Shown here: positions 37,477 through 47,454 of the stretch, in pieces
Layout of the letters: each line of letters opens with the position of its first letter
How positions within the stretch are numbered: the stretch's first letter is position 1
Origin: Paraburkholderia ginsengiterrae
GTDB taxonomy: Bacteria; Pseudomonadota; Gammaproteobacteria; Burkholderiales; Burkholderiaceae
Length of the DNA: 64,000 bases
Assembly (NCBI RefSeq): GCF_001645125.1
Contig: NZ_LXKA01000098.1
Coordinates: 62,001 to 126,000, forward strand
Reading direction: 5' to 3'
Program-made: the position numbers and the translations under genes
Notes under the pieces: generated by a model
Seen by the model: the letters and a program-made list of their open reading frames with translations, nothing else
What the model was told of the DNA's origin: nothing
Database searches by the model: none

Positions 37477-38574
37477 CTATGAAAGTTCGCGCGCGGCGTC
37501 CTCACGGGCCGGGGCGGCGACACACACCTGATGCGCAATCGCACGATAGCGCGCGGCGGTATCCCCGAGCGTAAGACCAGCCAGCGAGCGTTGCGCTCGC
37601 GCCTGCCCTAGCGCCGCGACCACAGCGTCGGCATAACACAGCACATCGTCGGTATCGATCAGTTGGACGCCCGGATATCCGGTGGCGAAGGCAAACGCCG
37701 GAATGTTGCTCGCCACGATCGGCACACCGGACGCAAGCGCCTCGAGAAACGCCACGCTATGCGCCTCGGAGCGTGACGGCATGACGAACACGCTCGACTC
37801 CGCCAGAACTGTCGCAATGTCGGCACGGGGGCCGGCCACCACGACGCGCTCCGCAATGCCCAACGCTCTCGCCTGCGCGACCACCACGTCCTGATAAGAC
37901 GGATCCTCGACAACCCCATACAGCGTGAGGCGCGCGTCTCTCACGCGCTTGAGGACCTCGCTGAAAGCGCGCACGGTCAGAAGCTGATTCTTCACCGGCG
38001 CATAACGGCCGACCTGCACCACCTGCGGTCCATGGCCGCTGCGCGCAACACTATCCGTGAAGGCAAAGCGCCCGAGGTCCACCCCGTTCGGCACCACGGT
38101 GATCGAAGGATGAGGCCCGATGGCCTCGGTGTAATCCGTCACCCCTTGCTGCGATACGCTGATCACCGTCCGCGCCCGCGCCGATAGAACAAGTTCGATG
38201 CGCCGGAACAGCGGCCGCTCGAAGTCGTTGATCGCCGAATGCATGACGTAGACAACCGGCACGCTCACCGGCAACGCACGCGCGTAGAAGGACGGAATGG
38301 TGGCGTGCGCGAAAATCACATCCGGACGGAAGCGCCGCACCGCGACGAACAGATTCCACAGCTTGCGCGGCATGCGGTGCCGCCGCCGCGGAAACCAGCA
38401 TTGCACGCCATGACGCTGCAGATCGTCATGCAAAGACGCGAAGTCGGCGTGCGAAGGCAGCAGCGACGCCACGCACGCCGTCATACCCGCGGCGCACTGA
38501 TCGAGCGCGAGGTCCTTCGCGAGCACTTCCGCTCCCGATAAACGGGGAGCCAGAACCAGATGAAACACGCGCAT
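37477..38574 (-). CDS. glycosyltransferase family 4
   Basis: The 365-residue GT-B enzyme starts MRVFHLVLAPRLSGAEVLAKDLAL. In the C-terminal half it has the GT4 donor-site block VFVMPSRSEAHSVAFLEALASGVPIVAS and VVPNGVDLGRF in the middle. It transfers a sugar from a nucleotide donor to the EPS lipid-linked unit at the cytoplasmic face; the specific sugar is unknown. Its ATG shares one base with the stop of the flippase gene upstream (TGATG), so the two are coupled. The repeat-protein gene converges on it. Confidence 0.88.
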   Translation of the reverse strand: MRVFHLVLAPRLSGAEVLAKDLALDQCAAGMTACVASLLPSHADFASLHDDLQRHGVQCWFPRRRHRMPRKLWNLFVAVRRFRPDVIFAHATIPSFYARALPVSVPVVYVMHSAINDFERPLFRRIELVLSARARTVISVSQQGVTDYTEAIGPHPSITVVPNGVDLGRFAFTDSVARSGHGPQVVQVGRYAPVKNQLLTVRAFSEVLKRVRDARLTLYGVVEDPSYQDVVVAQARALGIAERVVVAGPRADIATVLAESSVFVMPSRSEAHSVAFLEALASGVPIVASNIPAFAFATGYPGVQLIDTDDVLCYADAVVAALGQARAQRSLAGLTLGDTAARYRAIAHQVCVAAPAREDAARELS

Positions 38575-39797
38575 CACGGCGTCCTTGCCATCAACGTCCT
38601 GAACAACATCCACGCCGCGGCAAAGCCAAGGCCCAGCGTCATGGACCAGGCAATACCCGTCACCCCCCACCAATGAACGGCGGGCGGCACGCTCAACAGC
38701 AGCACGACAACCTGGATCACCGACGCATGCGCGGTCGCCTTCGCGTCGCCGACCGCGCGCAGATAAGCGACCAGCACCGCGATCAACGCACCGATTGCCA
38801 TGTTGATCACGAGGATTCTGAACAGCGGCACCGCCGGCAGCCACGCCGCGCCGAGAATCAGCGAAAAGAGCGGCTCGGCCACCAGCCTCAGCACCTCGAC
38901 GAACACAGCCAGCCCGATCGCGATCAGCAGCAGGTAGAGCTTGATGATCCGCGCCGCCGCCTGCGGACTTCTGCGGTGATGCGCGGCGAAGGTGGGGAAC
39001 AGGTACTGCGACATGGCGATCGCGGCATCCGCGAGCAGCATCTGCGCGAGCCGCGACGACATCTGATAGGCGCCCAGCTGCGCCGGGCCCAACAGCTTGC
39101 CGACCACGACCTTGTCGAACTGGTTGAGCAGCAGATTGATCACGCTGCTCGCCCAGATCCAGCGGCTGAAACCGACATAGTGGCCAATTCCCGACCACAC
39201 TGCGCGAATCGGCGGACGCGGATTCATCGTCGCCCACGTCAGCGTGCTTTTCAGGCTCTCGCCGGCCACGAGGCCGATCAGCACCGAGACCGCCCCCACG
39301 CCGAAATACGCGAGCGCGAGTCCGATCGAACAATCGACGAACGCCGCCGCCACTTCCACCCCGGCAATATGCTGGAAGCGCCGCTCACGCTGCACCACGT
39401 AATACGCGGGCGAAGCCAACCCGCGCAGCAACGGCAGCAATGCGGCGAGCTGGATCAGCACGAGCGAGCCGCTCAGATGGAACTGGCTGCTCAGCAACGG
39501 CGCGAGCGCCACCAGCAGCAGCGAAATGAGGACGCCTCGCGTCGTCAACGTCGTCCACACCGCGCCGAGTTGCGAACGTGTCGGCGGATGTTCGCCTTGA
39601 ATCACCGCCTGCGCGAGGCCGGTGTCGGAGAGCGCCTCGGCAATCGCCACCGCGAGCAGCGCAACGCTCACGCTGCCGATCGCAGCCGGCCCGAGCATCC
39701 GGCCAATCGCAAGGAATTTGATCGCCACCAGTCCACGCACGGCGAACTGTTGCAGCAGGACCCACGTCGCCGCACTCGCGCCGAAGCTGCCCGCCAT
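38574..39797 (-). CDS. wzx: polysaccharide flippase (Wzx, MOP superfamily)
   Basis: The ~407-residue membrane protein has about 12 hydrophobic segments and the N-terminal pattern of Wzx/RfbX flippases (GRMLGPAAIGSVSVALLAVAIAEALSD), which move undecaprenyl-linked repeat units across the inner membrane. The start is uncertain: I give ATG 39797 (MAGSFGASAATW), but the frame is open to an ATG at 39911 that adds a basic 38-residue leader. It sits upstream of a GT4 gene on the same strand in the EPS locus. Confidence 0.85.
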   Translation of the reverse strand: MAGSFGASAATWVLLQQFAVRGLVAIKFLAIGRMLGPAAIGSVSVALLAVAIAEALSDTGLAQAVIQGEHPPTRSQLGAVWTTLTTRGVLISLLLVALAPLLSSQFHLSGSLVLIQLAALLPLLRGLASPAYYVVQRERRFQHIAGVEVAAAFVDCSIGLALAYFGVGAVSVLIGLVAGESLKSTLTWATMNPRPPIRAVWSGIGHYVGFSRWIWASSVINLLLNQFDKVVVGKLLGPAQLGAYQMSSRLAQMLLADAAIAMSQYLFPTFAAHHRRSPQAAARIIKLYLLLIAIGLAVFVEVLRLVAEPLFSLILGAAWLPAVPLFRILVINMAIGALIAVLVAYLRAVGDAKATAHASVIQVVVLLLSVPPAVHWWGVTGIAWSMTLGLGFAAAWMLFRTLMARTP

Positions 39798-40152
39798 CGA
39801 GAACGCCGGTAACCTGATCGCCCGCAAGCTGTTTCTCCGTCGAAAACGCAGCGCTGTGAAATCAGCCGCGCCGCGCGATGTCAGACATCGCTGCGAACGC
39901 CACCGGCGCATAATGAGTTAGGTCGCCTTGCGAAGCTGGCGAAGTCTTTCATCGGAACATGCACGACCTTACCGCGAGCGGATCGGCAACAACCGCCATC
40001 AGCCAGGCCCGTTCAGCCGAAGCCGGCGGCCGCTGGTACGGTGTCGCACAAAGCGCGCCAACTCAGCGGGTCCGCTCGTGCCGGCGATGCTACCGTTGTC
40101 CGGCTGGCGCCACGCGCGCGCCTTCCAGCCGGTACTTTTTTCCGCAACGCAC

Positions 40153-41358
40153 ATGGCAACCGACGCAATGGAACAAGACTACGTCCTGATTGTGGAACCG
40201 AATCTCACTGGCCACCGTTGGCGCTATGTCGAGTGGATCATGCAGGCCTGCGCGGAGGCCGGTTATCCGTGCATGCTCGTGACCGAATGCGCCAACGAAG
40301 ATCACCGGCTGCCACGGCAGATCACCGCCGCCAACCGCCCGGACCAGCAGATCGCCTTCGTCGATCCTGACGAGCGGCCCCGCAGCCGCCTGCGCGAGCC
40401 CAACGACTACTGGCGCTTTCACCACTATTTCTCACGCGTGCATACGATCATCAGCCGCATCCAGGCGATCCGTCTCGTCGTGGTGCCGTACGTCGACTAT
40501 TTCTTCTATTCACTGCCGTTTCTCGGCTCGCCTTTCGGCAACACGCCGTGGATCGGCATTACGATGCGCGCGACGTTCCATCATCACAAGGTCGGCATCA
40601 AGGCGCCCGATCGTCCGGTCGTCAATGCAGTCAAGGCGCAGCTCTTCAAACGCGCGGTCCGCACGCCCGGTCTGCGCACCCTGCTGACGATCGATCCCAC
40701 CTTGCCGGAATGGGCGGCGCACCATACGTCGAAGCGCAGCGCGGCCGTCGCTTACGTGGCCGACCCGTTTCCCGACGAGCGCGCGGAAGACCCCGCGCTG
40801 GCCCGCGAGCGCCTCGGACTGGATCCCGCGCAGCGCTATCTGCTGGTGTACGGCTCGATCACCGAACGCAAGGGAATCTACGAACTGGTGCACGCGTTGA
40901 CGCGTCTCGAGCATGCGCCCGCGCTGATAGTCGCCGGCGAACAGGACGAGAGCACGCGTCATTTCATGCGCAACAACGTGCGCAGCCTCAACCCTGCGCC
41001 GGTCGTGCTCGACACCTTCATTTCCAACGACACGGAGCGCGACCTGTTCTCCGCATGCGACGCGGTATGGCTCGGCTATAAGGGGCACTACGGCATGAGC
41101 GGCGTGCTCGTGCAGGCCTACCGGTTCGGCAAGCCCGTGATCGCCACGGAAGACGGTTTGATCGGCTGGTTCAGCCGGCGCTGCGAACTGGGACCGATTC
41201 TGAGCGACCTGAGCTCCGCCTCGATCGGTCGCGCGATTACGGAGGCCATGACGTCGTGGCCGCACGAGCCGCAGGCCGTGTCGTCCACGCACGAAGATCT
41301 GTTGTCCCGCAACACGCTCGGGCAATTCAAGCAGACCTTGCTGCAGCAGATGGCCTGA
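40153..41358 (+). CDS. glycosyltransferase (GT-B fold)
   Basis: The 401-residue protein has an N-terminal half starting YVLIVEPNLTGHRWRYVEW and a C-terminal donor domain beginning RYLLVYGSITERKGIYELV. The VWLGYKGHYGMSGVLVQAYRFGKPVIAT block corresponds to the GT4 nucleotide-sugar site. It probably adds a residue to the EPS repeat unit. The frame is open farther upstream to 39928, but that segment is basic and Arg-rich and looks untranslated. Divergent from wzx and convergent with the acyltransferase gene. Confidence 0.82.
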   Translation: MATDAMEQDYVLIVEPNLTGHRWRYVEWIMQACAEAGYPCMLVTECANEDHRLPRQITAANRPDQQIAFVDPDERPRSRLREPNDYWRFHHYFSRVHTIISRIQAIRLVVVPYVDYFFYSLPFLGSPFGNTPWIGITMRATFHHHKVGIKAPDRPVVNAVKAQLFKRAVRTPGLRTLLTIDPTLPEWAAHHTSKRSAAVAYVADPFPDERAEDPALARERLGLDPAQRYLLVYGSITERKGIYELVHALTRLEHAPALIVAGEQDESTRHFMRNNVRSLNPAPVVLDTFISNDTERDLFSACDAVWLGYKGHYGMSGVLVQAYRFGKPVIATEDGLIGWFSRRCELGPILSDLSSASIGRAITEAMTSWPHEPQAVSSTHEDLLSRNTLGQFKQTLLQQMA

Positions 41359-41384
41359 TTCCGCGCAGCTCCCTGGAAAAACAC

Positions 41385-41413
41385 GAGGCGCTCATCATGA
41401 CGATGAGCGCCTC
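41385..41413. terminator. bidirectional terminator between convergent EPS genes
   Basis: A perfect 12-bp stem, GAGGCGCTCATC with a 5-base loop and GATGAGCGCCTC. On the minus-strand side it is followed by a TTTTT run, so it best terminates the acyltransferase transcript. Confidence 0.82.
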
Positions 41414-41441
41414 GCTATACATAACACGGAATGGCGGTCCG

Positions 41442-42626
41442 CTACGTCGGTAGCTGTCTTTCTTCGCCACGTGCCGGGGGCAACGGTTCAACCGTCGTCA
41501 CGGGCACTTCCGCGCGCACCGCACTGCTGCGCTTTTCCGGGAACAGCGCGTTGCGCATCAGCAGGAACGGGTATTCGATCGCACGCGTGGTCACGTAGCC
41601 GATTGTGATCGCAATAGCAGACTGTGCCGCAATCGCAAGAATCCAGATCAGGCTCGGCGCGAGGCCCAGTGCAGTCGCCTTGCGAATCAGGATGTCGCCG
41701 GGCGCGAGCGCGAGCGAATGCCACAGGTAAATGCCGTACGAGTAGAGGCCGATCCACGCCACGCCGCGATAGATCCACGACTTGCTCAGCGACCCCGAGT
41801 ATTCCAGCACCAGCACGATCAGCGCGGCAAAGCCGATTGCCTGGATCGTGTAGCCGATGCTTTCGTCGAGCGCGAGATGCTTCGTGGCCAAAGCAAGCCA
41901 TGCGCAGAGCAGGAGGACGCTGACGATCAGAAGCCATTTGCGCTTCGCGAGCTGCTGATAGACGCCGGGCTTCATCCAGTAGATCGCGGCGAGAATCACG
42001 CCGATCAGCAAGCTGTCCATACGATATTGCGTGTAGGCAAAGGCTCCGTCCAGATTGCCGCCCGCCACGGCGAAGCAACGCGCGGTGAGCACCACTGCGC
42101 AGATGCCGGTCAGGATGCTCACGATCGTCCACGCGCCCAGACGCCAGCGCGCGAATAGCAGCAGAATCGCCGGCAGGAACAGGTAAAAGTGTTCTTCGAC
42201 CGCAAGACTCCAGGTCTGCGTAATCGACGTCCCCAGATAGTTTTGCAGGTGGGTCAGGTTCTGGACCAGGAACGTATTCAACGGATGGCGTCCGGCCAGC
42301 ACATGAAAGACGATCAGCACGTAATACGCGGGCCAGATGCGGAAAATCCGCCGCACAATAAAGCGCCGCGCGTCGACGTGACCGGTTTCGGCGTACTGTC
42401 GAAGCAGCAGGCCGCCGACCAGAAAACCGCTGAGCGTGAAGAACAGGTTCACACCTTCCCGGCCGAAATTCTTCAGCGGGTATTCGATGATCTGGATCAG
42501 ATAATTGCCGGTATGAACGGCGTGAAAGTGAAAGCCCATCACCGCGATAATCGCGATGCCGCGCACGAAGTCGAGCTCGACTGACCGGCCGGCTTTTGAG
42601 GGTCTCGCCCCGCCGAAAAATTTCAT
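41442..42626 (-). CDS. acyltransferase 3 family membrane O-acyltransferase
   Basis: The 394-residue multi-spanning protein begins ELDFVRGIAIIAVMGFHFHAVH, the catalytic-site region of the OafA/NodX family, and has RRIFRIWPAYY, EEHFYLFLPAILLLFA and GIYLWHSLAL. It transfers an acetyl or similar acyl group to sugars of the polysaccharide at the membrane. About ten membrane segments are visible. The start at 42626 (MKFFGG) has a GGGGGA ribosome binding site; a much longer frame to 43004 is not supported. Divergent from the polymerase gene. Confidence 0.88.
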   Translation of the reverse strand: MKFFGGARPSKAGRSVELDFVRGIAIIAVMGFHFHAVHTGNYLIQIIEYPLKNFGREGVNLFFTLSGFLVGGLLLRQYAETGHVDARRFIVRRIFRIWPAYYVLIVFHVLAGRHPLNTFLVQNLTHLQNYLGTSITQTWSLAVEEHFYLFLPAILLLFARWRLGAWTIVSILTGICAVVLTARCFAVAGGNLDGAFAYTQYRMDSLLIGVILAAIYWMKPGVYQQLAKRKWLLIVSVLLLCAWLALATKHLALDESIGYTIQAIGFAALIVLVLEYSGSLSKSWIYRGVAWIGLYSYGIYLWHSLALAPGDILIRKATALGLAPSLIWILAIAAQSAIAITIGYVTTRAIEYPFLLMRNALFPEKRSSAVRAEVPVTTVEPLPPARGEERQLPT

Positions 42627-42907
42627 TTTGGTCCCCCTGTCTTCTTTCGAGGGCGCGTGGCCCTGTTTGCATCTTCGGTGCCAGCAAACGTGCGTGCGCG
42701 CCAACTTCAAGGCATTGACCGACAACCTGCACAAATATGCGAATGCGTCGTAAAGGTTACCCTTTCTCCTGTCGCCAGAACCCAGGCAATGATCGACTAA
42801 TGCGGTCCAGGTCACTAACCACCATAGAGATTCCTTCACAATAACCCGATGCGAGACCGTCTGCTGTAGACCGACGGCAAAACGAAGGCGACGGGGAGGA
42901 ATCAGTA

Positions 42908-44404
42908 ATGCGCCACCAGTACGGAACGCCCTGGATCTGGATTTTTCTGCTGCCGCTTGCGCTGGACTATAAGGCGACCGACGCAAATACGGGTCACTTC
43001 GCACAGTTCGTGTTCGTCATTCCGGCGTTCGCGGCGGGGCTCGCCCTCCTGCTGATCGCGCCACGCTTTCACGAGCGCTCGCGGCTGCGCTCGCTCGTCA
43101 CCTGGAGCGTGCTGCTATGCGTGCTCGGCAGTATCGTCGCCCAACTGATTCAGGGTAACGACACCGGCAATTATCTGCGGACCCTGTTGCCGTTCCTGCT
43201 CTTTATGCTGGGCTATCTCGTGGCGTGCCGCCCGTGGAGCGAATCGCGCATTACCCAGTTCGAGAAAGCGCTATTCGTGGGCAATGTCATCAGCCTCGTG
43301 TTCACTTTTGTCTACGGTATCCTGACGAGCGGCGATTTCGAAGAAGTGCGCTACCGCATCGTCTCCGTGACACTGCTGGGCCTGCAGGGCGTGCTGCTGC
43401 ACGAATTCGTCGTGGCGAAGCGTTTTTCCGCCACCACCGTCGCGATTTTTGCCGCCTCCCTCGTCGTCGAATTGCTGAGCGTGACCCGCAGTCTGCTGGT
43501 CGGCACCGTGCTGCTGTTCCTCATCGCCATGGCCCTGAGCGCGCCGACGATGCGGCAAATCTGGCGCGCGGCCAACCGCAGCATCGTCATTGGCGCGGTG
43601 CTCGCCGGCATGGCCGGCGTCGCGATGCTGGCGTTCCCGACGGTCGCCGAACACTGGACGCAGCGTATCTTCGCGTCCGAGGAAACGCGCTCTGGCAAGG
43701 ATCCGACCACGATCACGCGGCTCGCGGAAATGCGTGACCAATACGACCAGGTGACCGCGGAGCCGGAAACGCTATTGTTCGGCGAAGGCTACGGTCACTA
43801 TTACCACTACTCACCCCTCTATCTGCCGGATCTTGCCGATCAGATCAGCGAGCAGGACTTCTACGCGATCAATGAATATGCGGCCGGTCATAATTTCTGG
43901 GTCTATCAATTATTCGCCGGCGGCCTCGTATTCGGCATCGCGATGCCGTTGGCCACGCTCGCCGCACTGGCAGTCTGCTTCTTCTCATATCGCTACTGGC
44001 GCTCGGTCGTGCCCGACGCGCCCATGCTGCCCGTGCTCGGGCGCGCCATCATGCTGTTCGCCGCGTTGCCGGCCACCTCGATTGGCGGCAATCCGCTAGG
44101 GCCGCGATTTTCGGGTCTGGTATTCGGTGTCGCCCTCGGCTTGATGATCGCCACCCATGCGCGCTTGCAGCGCGCGCTGCCGGCACGCGTGAGGCGCAGC
44201 AGGCCCCGGCCGCCGTCGTGGCGACCGGAGCTCATGCCCGAACTGCCAGGCCGGATCCAACCCGGCACGGGCCGCGCCGACCTCGCCGCCACGCTTGGCA
44301 TGTCGCGCACGAGCAACAGTGCTTCCGATGCCGGCTCGCTCGGCGCGCTCGTGCCGCACACCTCGCCCGCGCATCGCCCCAACCGACCCAATATCGTCCG
44401 ATGA
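42908..44404 (+). CDS. wzy: O-antigen ligase/polymerase-like membrane protein (Wzy candidate)
   Basis: The 498-residue protein has about ten to twelve membrane segments and one large periplasmic loop (about residues 245-325). The loop contains RLAEMRDQYDQ and GEGYGHYYHYSPLYL, followed by EYAAGHNFWVYQLFAGGLVFG, an arrangement typical of Wzy polymerases and WaaL-type ligases. It is followed, with ATGA overlap, by a GT4 gene. In this locus a Wzy role is more likely than ligase. The C-terminal ~60 residues are a polar extension with no membrane segment. GGGAGGA precedes the ATG. Confidence 0.78.
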   Translation: MRHQYGTPWIWIFLLPLALDYKATDANTGHFAQFVFVIPAFAAGLALLLIAPRFHERSRLRSLVTWSVLLCVLGSIVAQLIQGNDTGNYLRTLLPFLLFMLGYLVACRPWSESRITQFEKALFVGNVISLVFTFVYGILTSGDFEEVRYRIVSVTLLGLQGVLLHEFVVAKRFSATTVAIFAASLVVELLSVTRSLLVGTVLLFLIAMALSAPTMRQIWRAANRSIVIGAVLAGMAGVAMLAFPTVAEHWTQRIFASEETRSGKDPTTITRLAEMRDQYDQVTAEPETLLFGEGYGHYYHYSPLYLPDLADQISEQDFYAINEYAAGHNFWVYQLFAGGLVFGIAMPLATLAALAVCFFSYRYWRSVVPDAPMLPVLGRAIMLFAALPATSIGGNPLGPRFSGLVFGVALGLMIATHARLQRALPARVRRSRPRPPSWRPELMPELPGRIQPGTGRADLAATLGMSRTSNSASDAGSLGALVPHTSPAHRPNRPNIVR

Positions 44405-45615
44405 AAATCCTCCACCTGCTTGCAAGCGTCGACCCGCGCGCCGGCGGTCCGGTTGAAGGCGTGCGGCGCAGCGGCGTAGCCATGCAGGACGCCGGGCACG
44501 AGATCGAAGTTGCCACTTGCGACGCCCCAGGTGAAGCTTATCTGTCGGCCTTTCCGTTTCCGGTCCACGCGTTCGGCCCCACCAGCAGCCGCTACAGCTA
44601 CAGCGAACGCCTCGGGCCGTGGCTCGCCGCCAACGCGAAGCGCTTCGACGCGGTGATTGTCCATGGCTTGTGGCAATACCACGGCCTCGCCGCGTGGAGA
44701 GCACTGCGCCGCAGCGAGGTGCCGTATTACGTGTACGTGCACGGCATGCTCGACCCGTGGTTCAAGGAAGCCTACCCGCTCAAGCATCTGAAGAAGTGGC
44801 TGTACTGGCCGTGGGCCGAGTACCGCGTGCTGCGCGACGCGCGCGCTGTCCTCTTCACGACCGAGGAAGAGCGCACGCGTGCGAGGCAGTCGTTCTGGCT
44901 GTACCGGGCGCGTGAACGGATCGTGCCGTTCGGCACGGCGGTGCCGCAGCTCGAAGCAGCGCGGGTGCGCGAGGCCTTCCTGCAATCACAACCTGGCTTG
45001 CGCGGCAAACGCATCGTGCTGTTTCTCGGCCGCGTGCATGCGAAAAAAGGCTGCGATCTGCTGATCGACGCGTTCGCGCGCGTCGCCGGCCGCGACCGAA
45101 CGCTGCACCTCGTGATCGCCGGGCCTGACGAAACAGGTTGGACCGCGACGCTGCATGCGCAGGCACAGGCGGCCGGCATTGCGCATCGCGTGAGTTTGCC
45201 GGGCATGCTGCAGGGCGAGCTCAAGTGGGGTGCGTTTCATGCGAGCGACGTGTTCGTGCTGCCTTCGCATCAGGAAAACTTCGGCGTGGCGGTTGCCGAG
45301 GCGCTCGGCTGCGGACTGCCGGCGCTGATCTCCGACAAGGTCAACGTGTGGCGCGAGATCGAAGCCGACGGCGCGGGCCTGGTCGCGGCCGACACGGTGG
45401 ACGGCACCGAAAAGAATCTCGTGCGCTGGCTCGAACTCGACGACGCGGCGCGCGACGCGATGCGCGCCCAGGCAACCCGCACCTTCAATGCGCGCTTCCG
45501 GATCGAGACCATGGTCAATGCGCTGACCGCGCTGCTCGAGACAAAAGGCGCTCACGGCGACGCGCGCGGGAACCGGCTCACCACGTTGCGCGAAGCGTCC
45601 CAGCAAAGCCGCTAA
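44401..45615 (+). CDS. glycosyltransferase family 4
   Basis: The 404-residue enzyme starts MKILHLLASVDPRAGGPVEGV. It has the acceptor-side GGP loop and the GT4 donor block SDVFVLPSHQENFGVAVAEALGCGLPALIS. RIVLFLGRVHAKKGCDLLIDAF marks the start of the second Rossmann domain. The ATG overlaps the polymerase stop (ATGA), so the two are translationally coupled. A near-perfect terminator follows. Confidence 0.9.
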   Translation: MKILHLLASVDPRAGGPVEGVRRSGVAMQDAGHEIEVATCDAPGEAYLSAFPFPVHAFGPTSSRYSYSERLGPWLAANAKRFDAVIVHGLWQYHGLAAWRALRRSEVPYYVYVHGMLDPWFKEAYPLKHLKKWLYWPWAEYRVLRDARAVLFTTEEERTRARQSFWLYRARERIVPFGTAVPQLEAARVREAFLQSQPGLRGKRIVLFLGRVHAKKGCDLLIDAFARVAGRDRTLHLVIAGPDETGWTATLHAQAQAAGIAHRVSLPGMLQGELKWGAFHASDVFVLPSHQENFGVAVAEALGCGLPALISDKVNVWREIEADGAGLVAADTVDGTEKNLVRWLELDDAARDAMRAQATRTFNARFRIETMVNALTALLETKGAHGDARGNRLTTLREASQQSR

Positions 45616-45660
45616 CGCGCGACGGTCGCGATAGCGGGCGCTCCCGCGAGTGTTCCACCC

Positions 45661-45699
45661 AAACGAAAACGGCGCGCTTGCTGCGCGCCGTTTTCGTTT
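45661..45699. terminator. strong bidirectional terminator
   Basis: A perfect 17-bp inverted repeat with a 5-base loop (TTGCT). The stem has a GC-rich centre (GGCGCGC) and A-rich/T-rich outer arms. It separates the plus-strand GT4 from the minus-strand GMC oxidoreductase gene. Confidence 0.93.
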
Positions 45700-45714
45700 G
45701 CGCTCATTCTCCGC

Positions 45715-47454
45715 TCACGGTTCCTTCATGAACGGCGTCAACGTGGACGCCGCAATGGGCAGCGTGCCGACCTGAGACGGCCCCTGATTCGGCATCGTGG
45801 CACTGTTCGCGGCCTCGACCCGCGTATCGCCGACCACGCTCGGCAAATCCAGTTGCCGCACCAGATGGCCCGCCAGACGCAGCGACAATGCGGCAATCGT
45901 GATGGTCGGAAAATTGGCGCCGACGGTCGGAAACACCGAACTGCCGCCGACATACAGATTGCTGATGCCGTGCACCTTGCAATCGCGATCGACCACGCCC
46001 TCGCGCGGCGAATCGTGCATGCGCGTGGTGCCCATGTGGTGCCATGTACCCTCCAGTTTCGCCGGCCACGCCCGGCCTTCGAGCGGCGCGTCGAGCTGAA
46101 CGTCGGCCACCTGCGCCGTCTGCAATTCCTGCGCGAACAGCTGGAAGGTTCTGTCGAAGGTGCGTTGCACCTGTTCGCCGAGACGCCACTCCACCCGCAC
46201 GCGCGGCATGCCGAAGCGGTCGCGCTTGTCGGCCGACAACGTGACCCGGCTGTCCGGGTTAGGCACGGCTTCGACAATGGCCTGCAGCGTCACGTCGGTG
46301 ATCAGCGCCGGCAATTGCAGGAGCCGCGCCAGACCGTAACCCACGGTGTGCAGCGGATGCGCGACCATGGTGCCGATATCCCGCTTCAGGCTGCGGCCGG
46401 GCTGATCCTTGCCCATCAGCGCTTCCTTGCAATGGATCAACGCCTCGGAGCCCGCACTGCCTTCGCCGTACCACTTCGAGTAAATCCATACGCGCGAATT
46501 CAGCAGCTGCTCGCGTTCCATCCATGCCTGGGTCGGCGCAAACTGCGACGAGATCTTGGTACCGTGCGCGGAGACCGCGGCATTCTGATAGTGATACTTG
46601 ATGTCGTACAGCTTGTTGCGCGCGACGCCGGGACGGAACCGCACCCGCCCCGACATCATGCGCGGATGATCCATGAAATAGCGGCCCACCAGATCGTTGG
46701 CATTGCCGAGGCCATGGGCCTGGACATCGTTCGATGCAAGCAGCAGGCGCGCGTTTTCAATGCCGCCCGTGGCCAGCACGAAAATCCTTGCATTGACCGA
46801 CAGCCTGCGTCCGCTGATCGTGCCCACTCTTACCCGGGAAATCGTCGTGCCTTGCGCATCGGCGTCGATATTGAGCACGTTCGCGTGAAGGAACACGCGC
46901 ACCCGCGTCGAGCGCGACAGTTCCTCGCGATACACCTTGCCGAAACGCACGGGCGGGCTGAACTGCGCGACCGTATCGCGCAGGTCGCCGGTCGCGAGCG
47001 GCAGACGGCGCACGTCATGGCGTCCGATCTCGCGCTCCCAGTAGGCCGGGTCGAAATTCTGCGGGCCGAGTTTCAGCAGTTCATGCGTGCGCGCGTAGTA
47101 CGGGGCCAATTCATCGAGGCCGAACGGCCAGCCGCTATGCGCGATCCAGTCGCGCTTCTCGAAGTCCCACGGATCGAGCGGACGGCACCAGCCGCCCCAG
47201 CAATTGCTGCTGCCGCCGAAGTAGCGGCTGCGCGAGCCGTCCGCGAAGGTATAGGGAAGCCCGATGTTCTCGCCGCGGTAGAGGTCGCGGGTTTGATCGT
47301 CCGGACCGAAGCCACCGCTTTCCAGCACGCACGTCTCGACGCCCGCTCTCGACATCTCGAGCGCAAGCGTGATCCCCGCCACGCCGGCGCCGATGATGCA
47401 CACCGTCGTCTCAATGACGGTGTTTTGTTCAACAGTACGCGTATCGATGAACAT
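45715..47454 (-). CDS. GMC-family FAD-dependent oxidoreductase
   Basis: The 579-residue flavoprotein has an FAD-binding motif CIIGAGVAGI (residues 19-28), FGGSSNCWGGWCRPL, and a C-terminal GMC block GTTRMHDSPREGVVDRDCKVHG followed by NLYVGGSSVFPTVG. GMC enzymes oxidise alcohols or sugars. Placed in an EPS locus, it probably oxidises a sugar residue or a lipid-linked intermediate, but the substrate is unknown. No secretion signal is visible. It lies downstream of the acetyltransferase gene region on the same strand. Confidence 0.85.
   Translation of the reverse strand: MFIDTRTVEQNTVIETTVCIIGAGVAGITLALEMSRAGVETCVLESGGFGPDDQTRDLYRGENIGLPYTFADGSRSRYFGGSSNCWGGWCRPLDPWDFEKRDWIAHSGWPFGLDELAPYYARTHELLKLGPQNFDPAYWEREIGRHDVRRLPLATGDLRDTVAQFSPPVRFGKVYREELSRSTRVRVFLHANVLNIDADAQGTTISRVRVGTISGRRLSVNARIFVLATGGIENARLLLASNDVQAHGLGNANDLVGRYFMDHPRMMSGRVRFRPGVARNKLYDIKYHYQNAAVSAHGTKISSQFAPTQAWMEREQLLNSRVWIYSKWYGEGSAGSEALIHCKEALMGKDQPGRSLKRDIGTMVAHPLHTVGYGLARLLQLPALITDVTLQAIVEAVPNPDSRVTLSADKRDRFGMPRVRVEWRLGEQVQRTFDRTFQLFAQELQTAQVADVQLDAPLEGRAWPAKLEGTWHHMGTTRMHDSPREGVVDRDCKVHGISNLYVGGSSVFPTVGANFPTITIAALSLRLAGHLVRQLDLPSVVGDTRVEAANSATMPNQGPSQVGTLPIAASTLTPFMKEP

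Noticed and set aside
39928-40152. Upstream extension of the glycosyltransferase frame to 39928
   Set aside because: The added 75 residues are Arg/Ser-rich, match no family and lie in a divergent promoter region.
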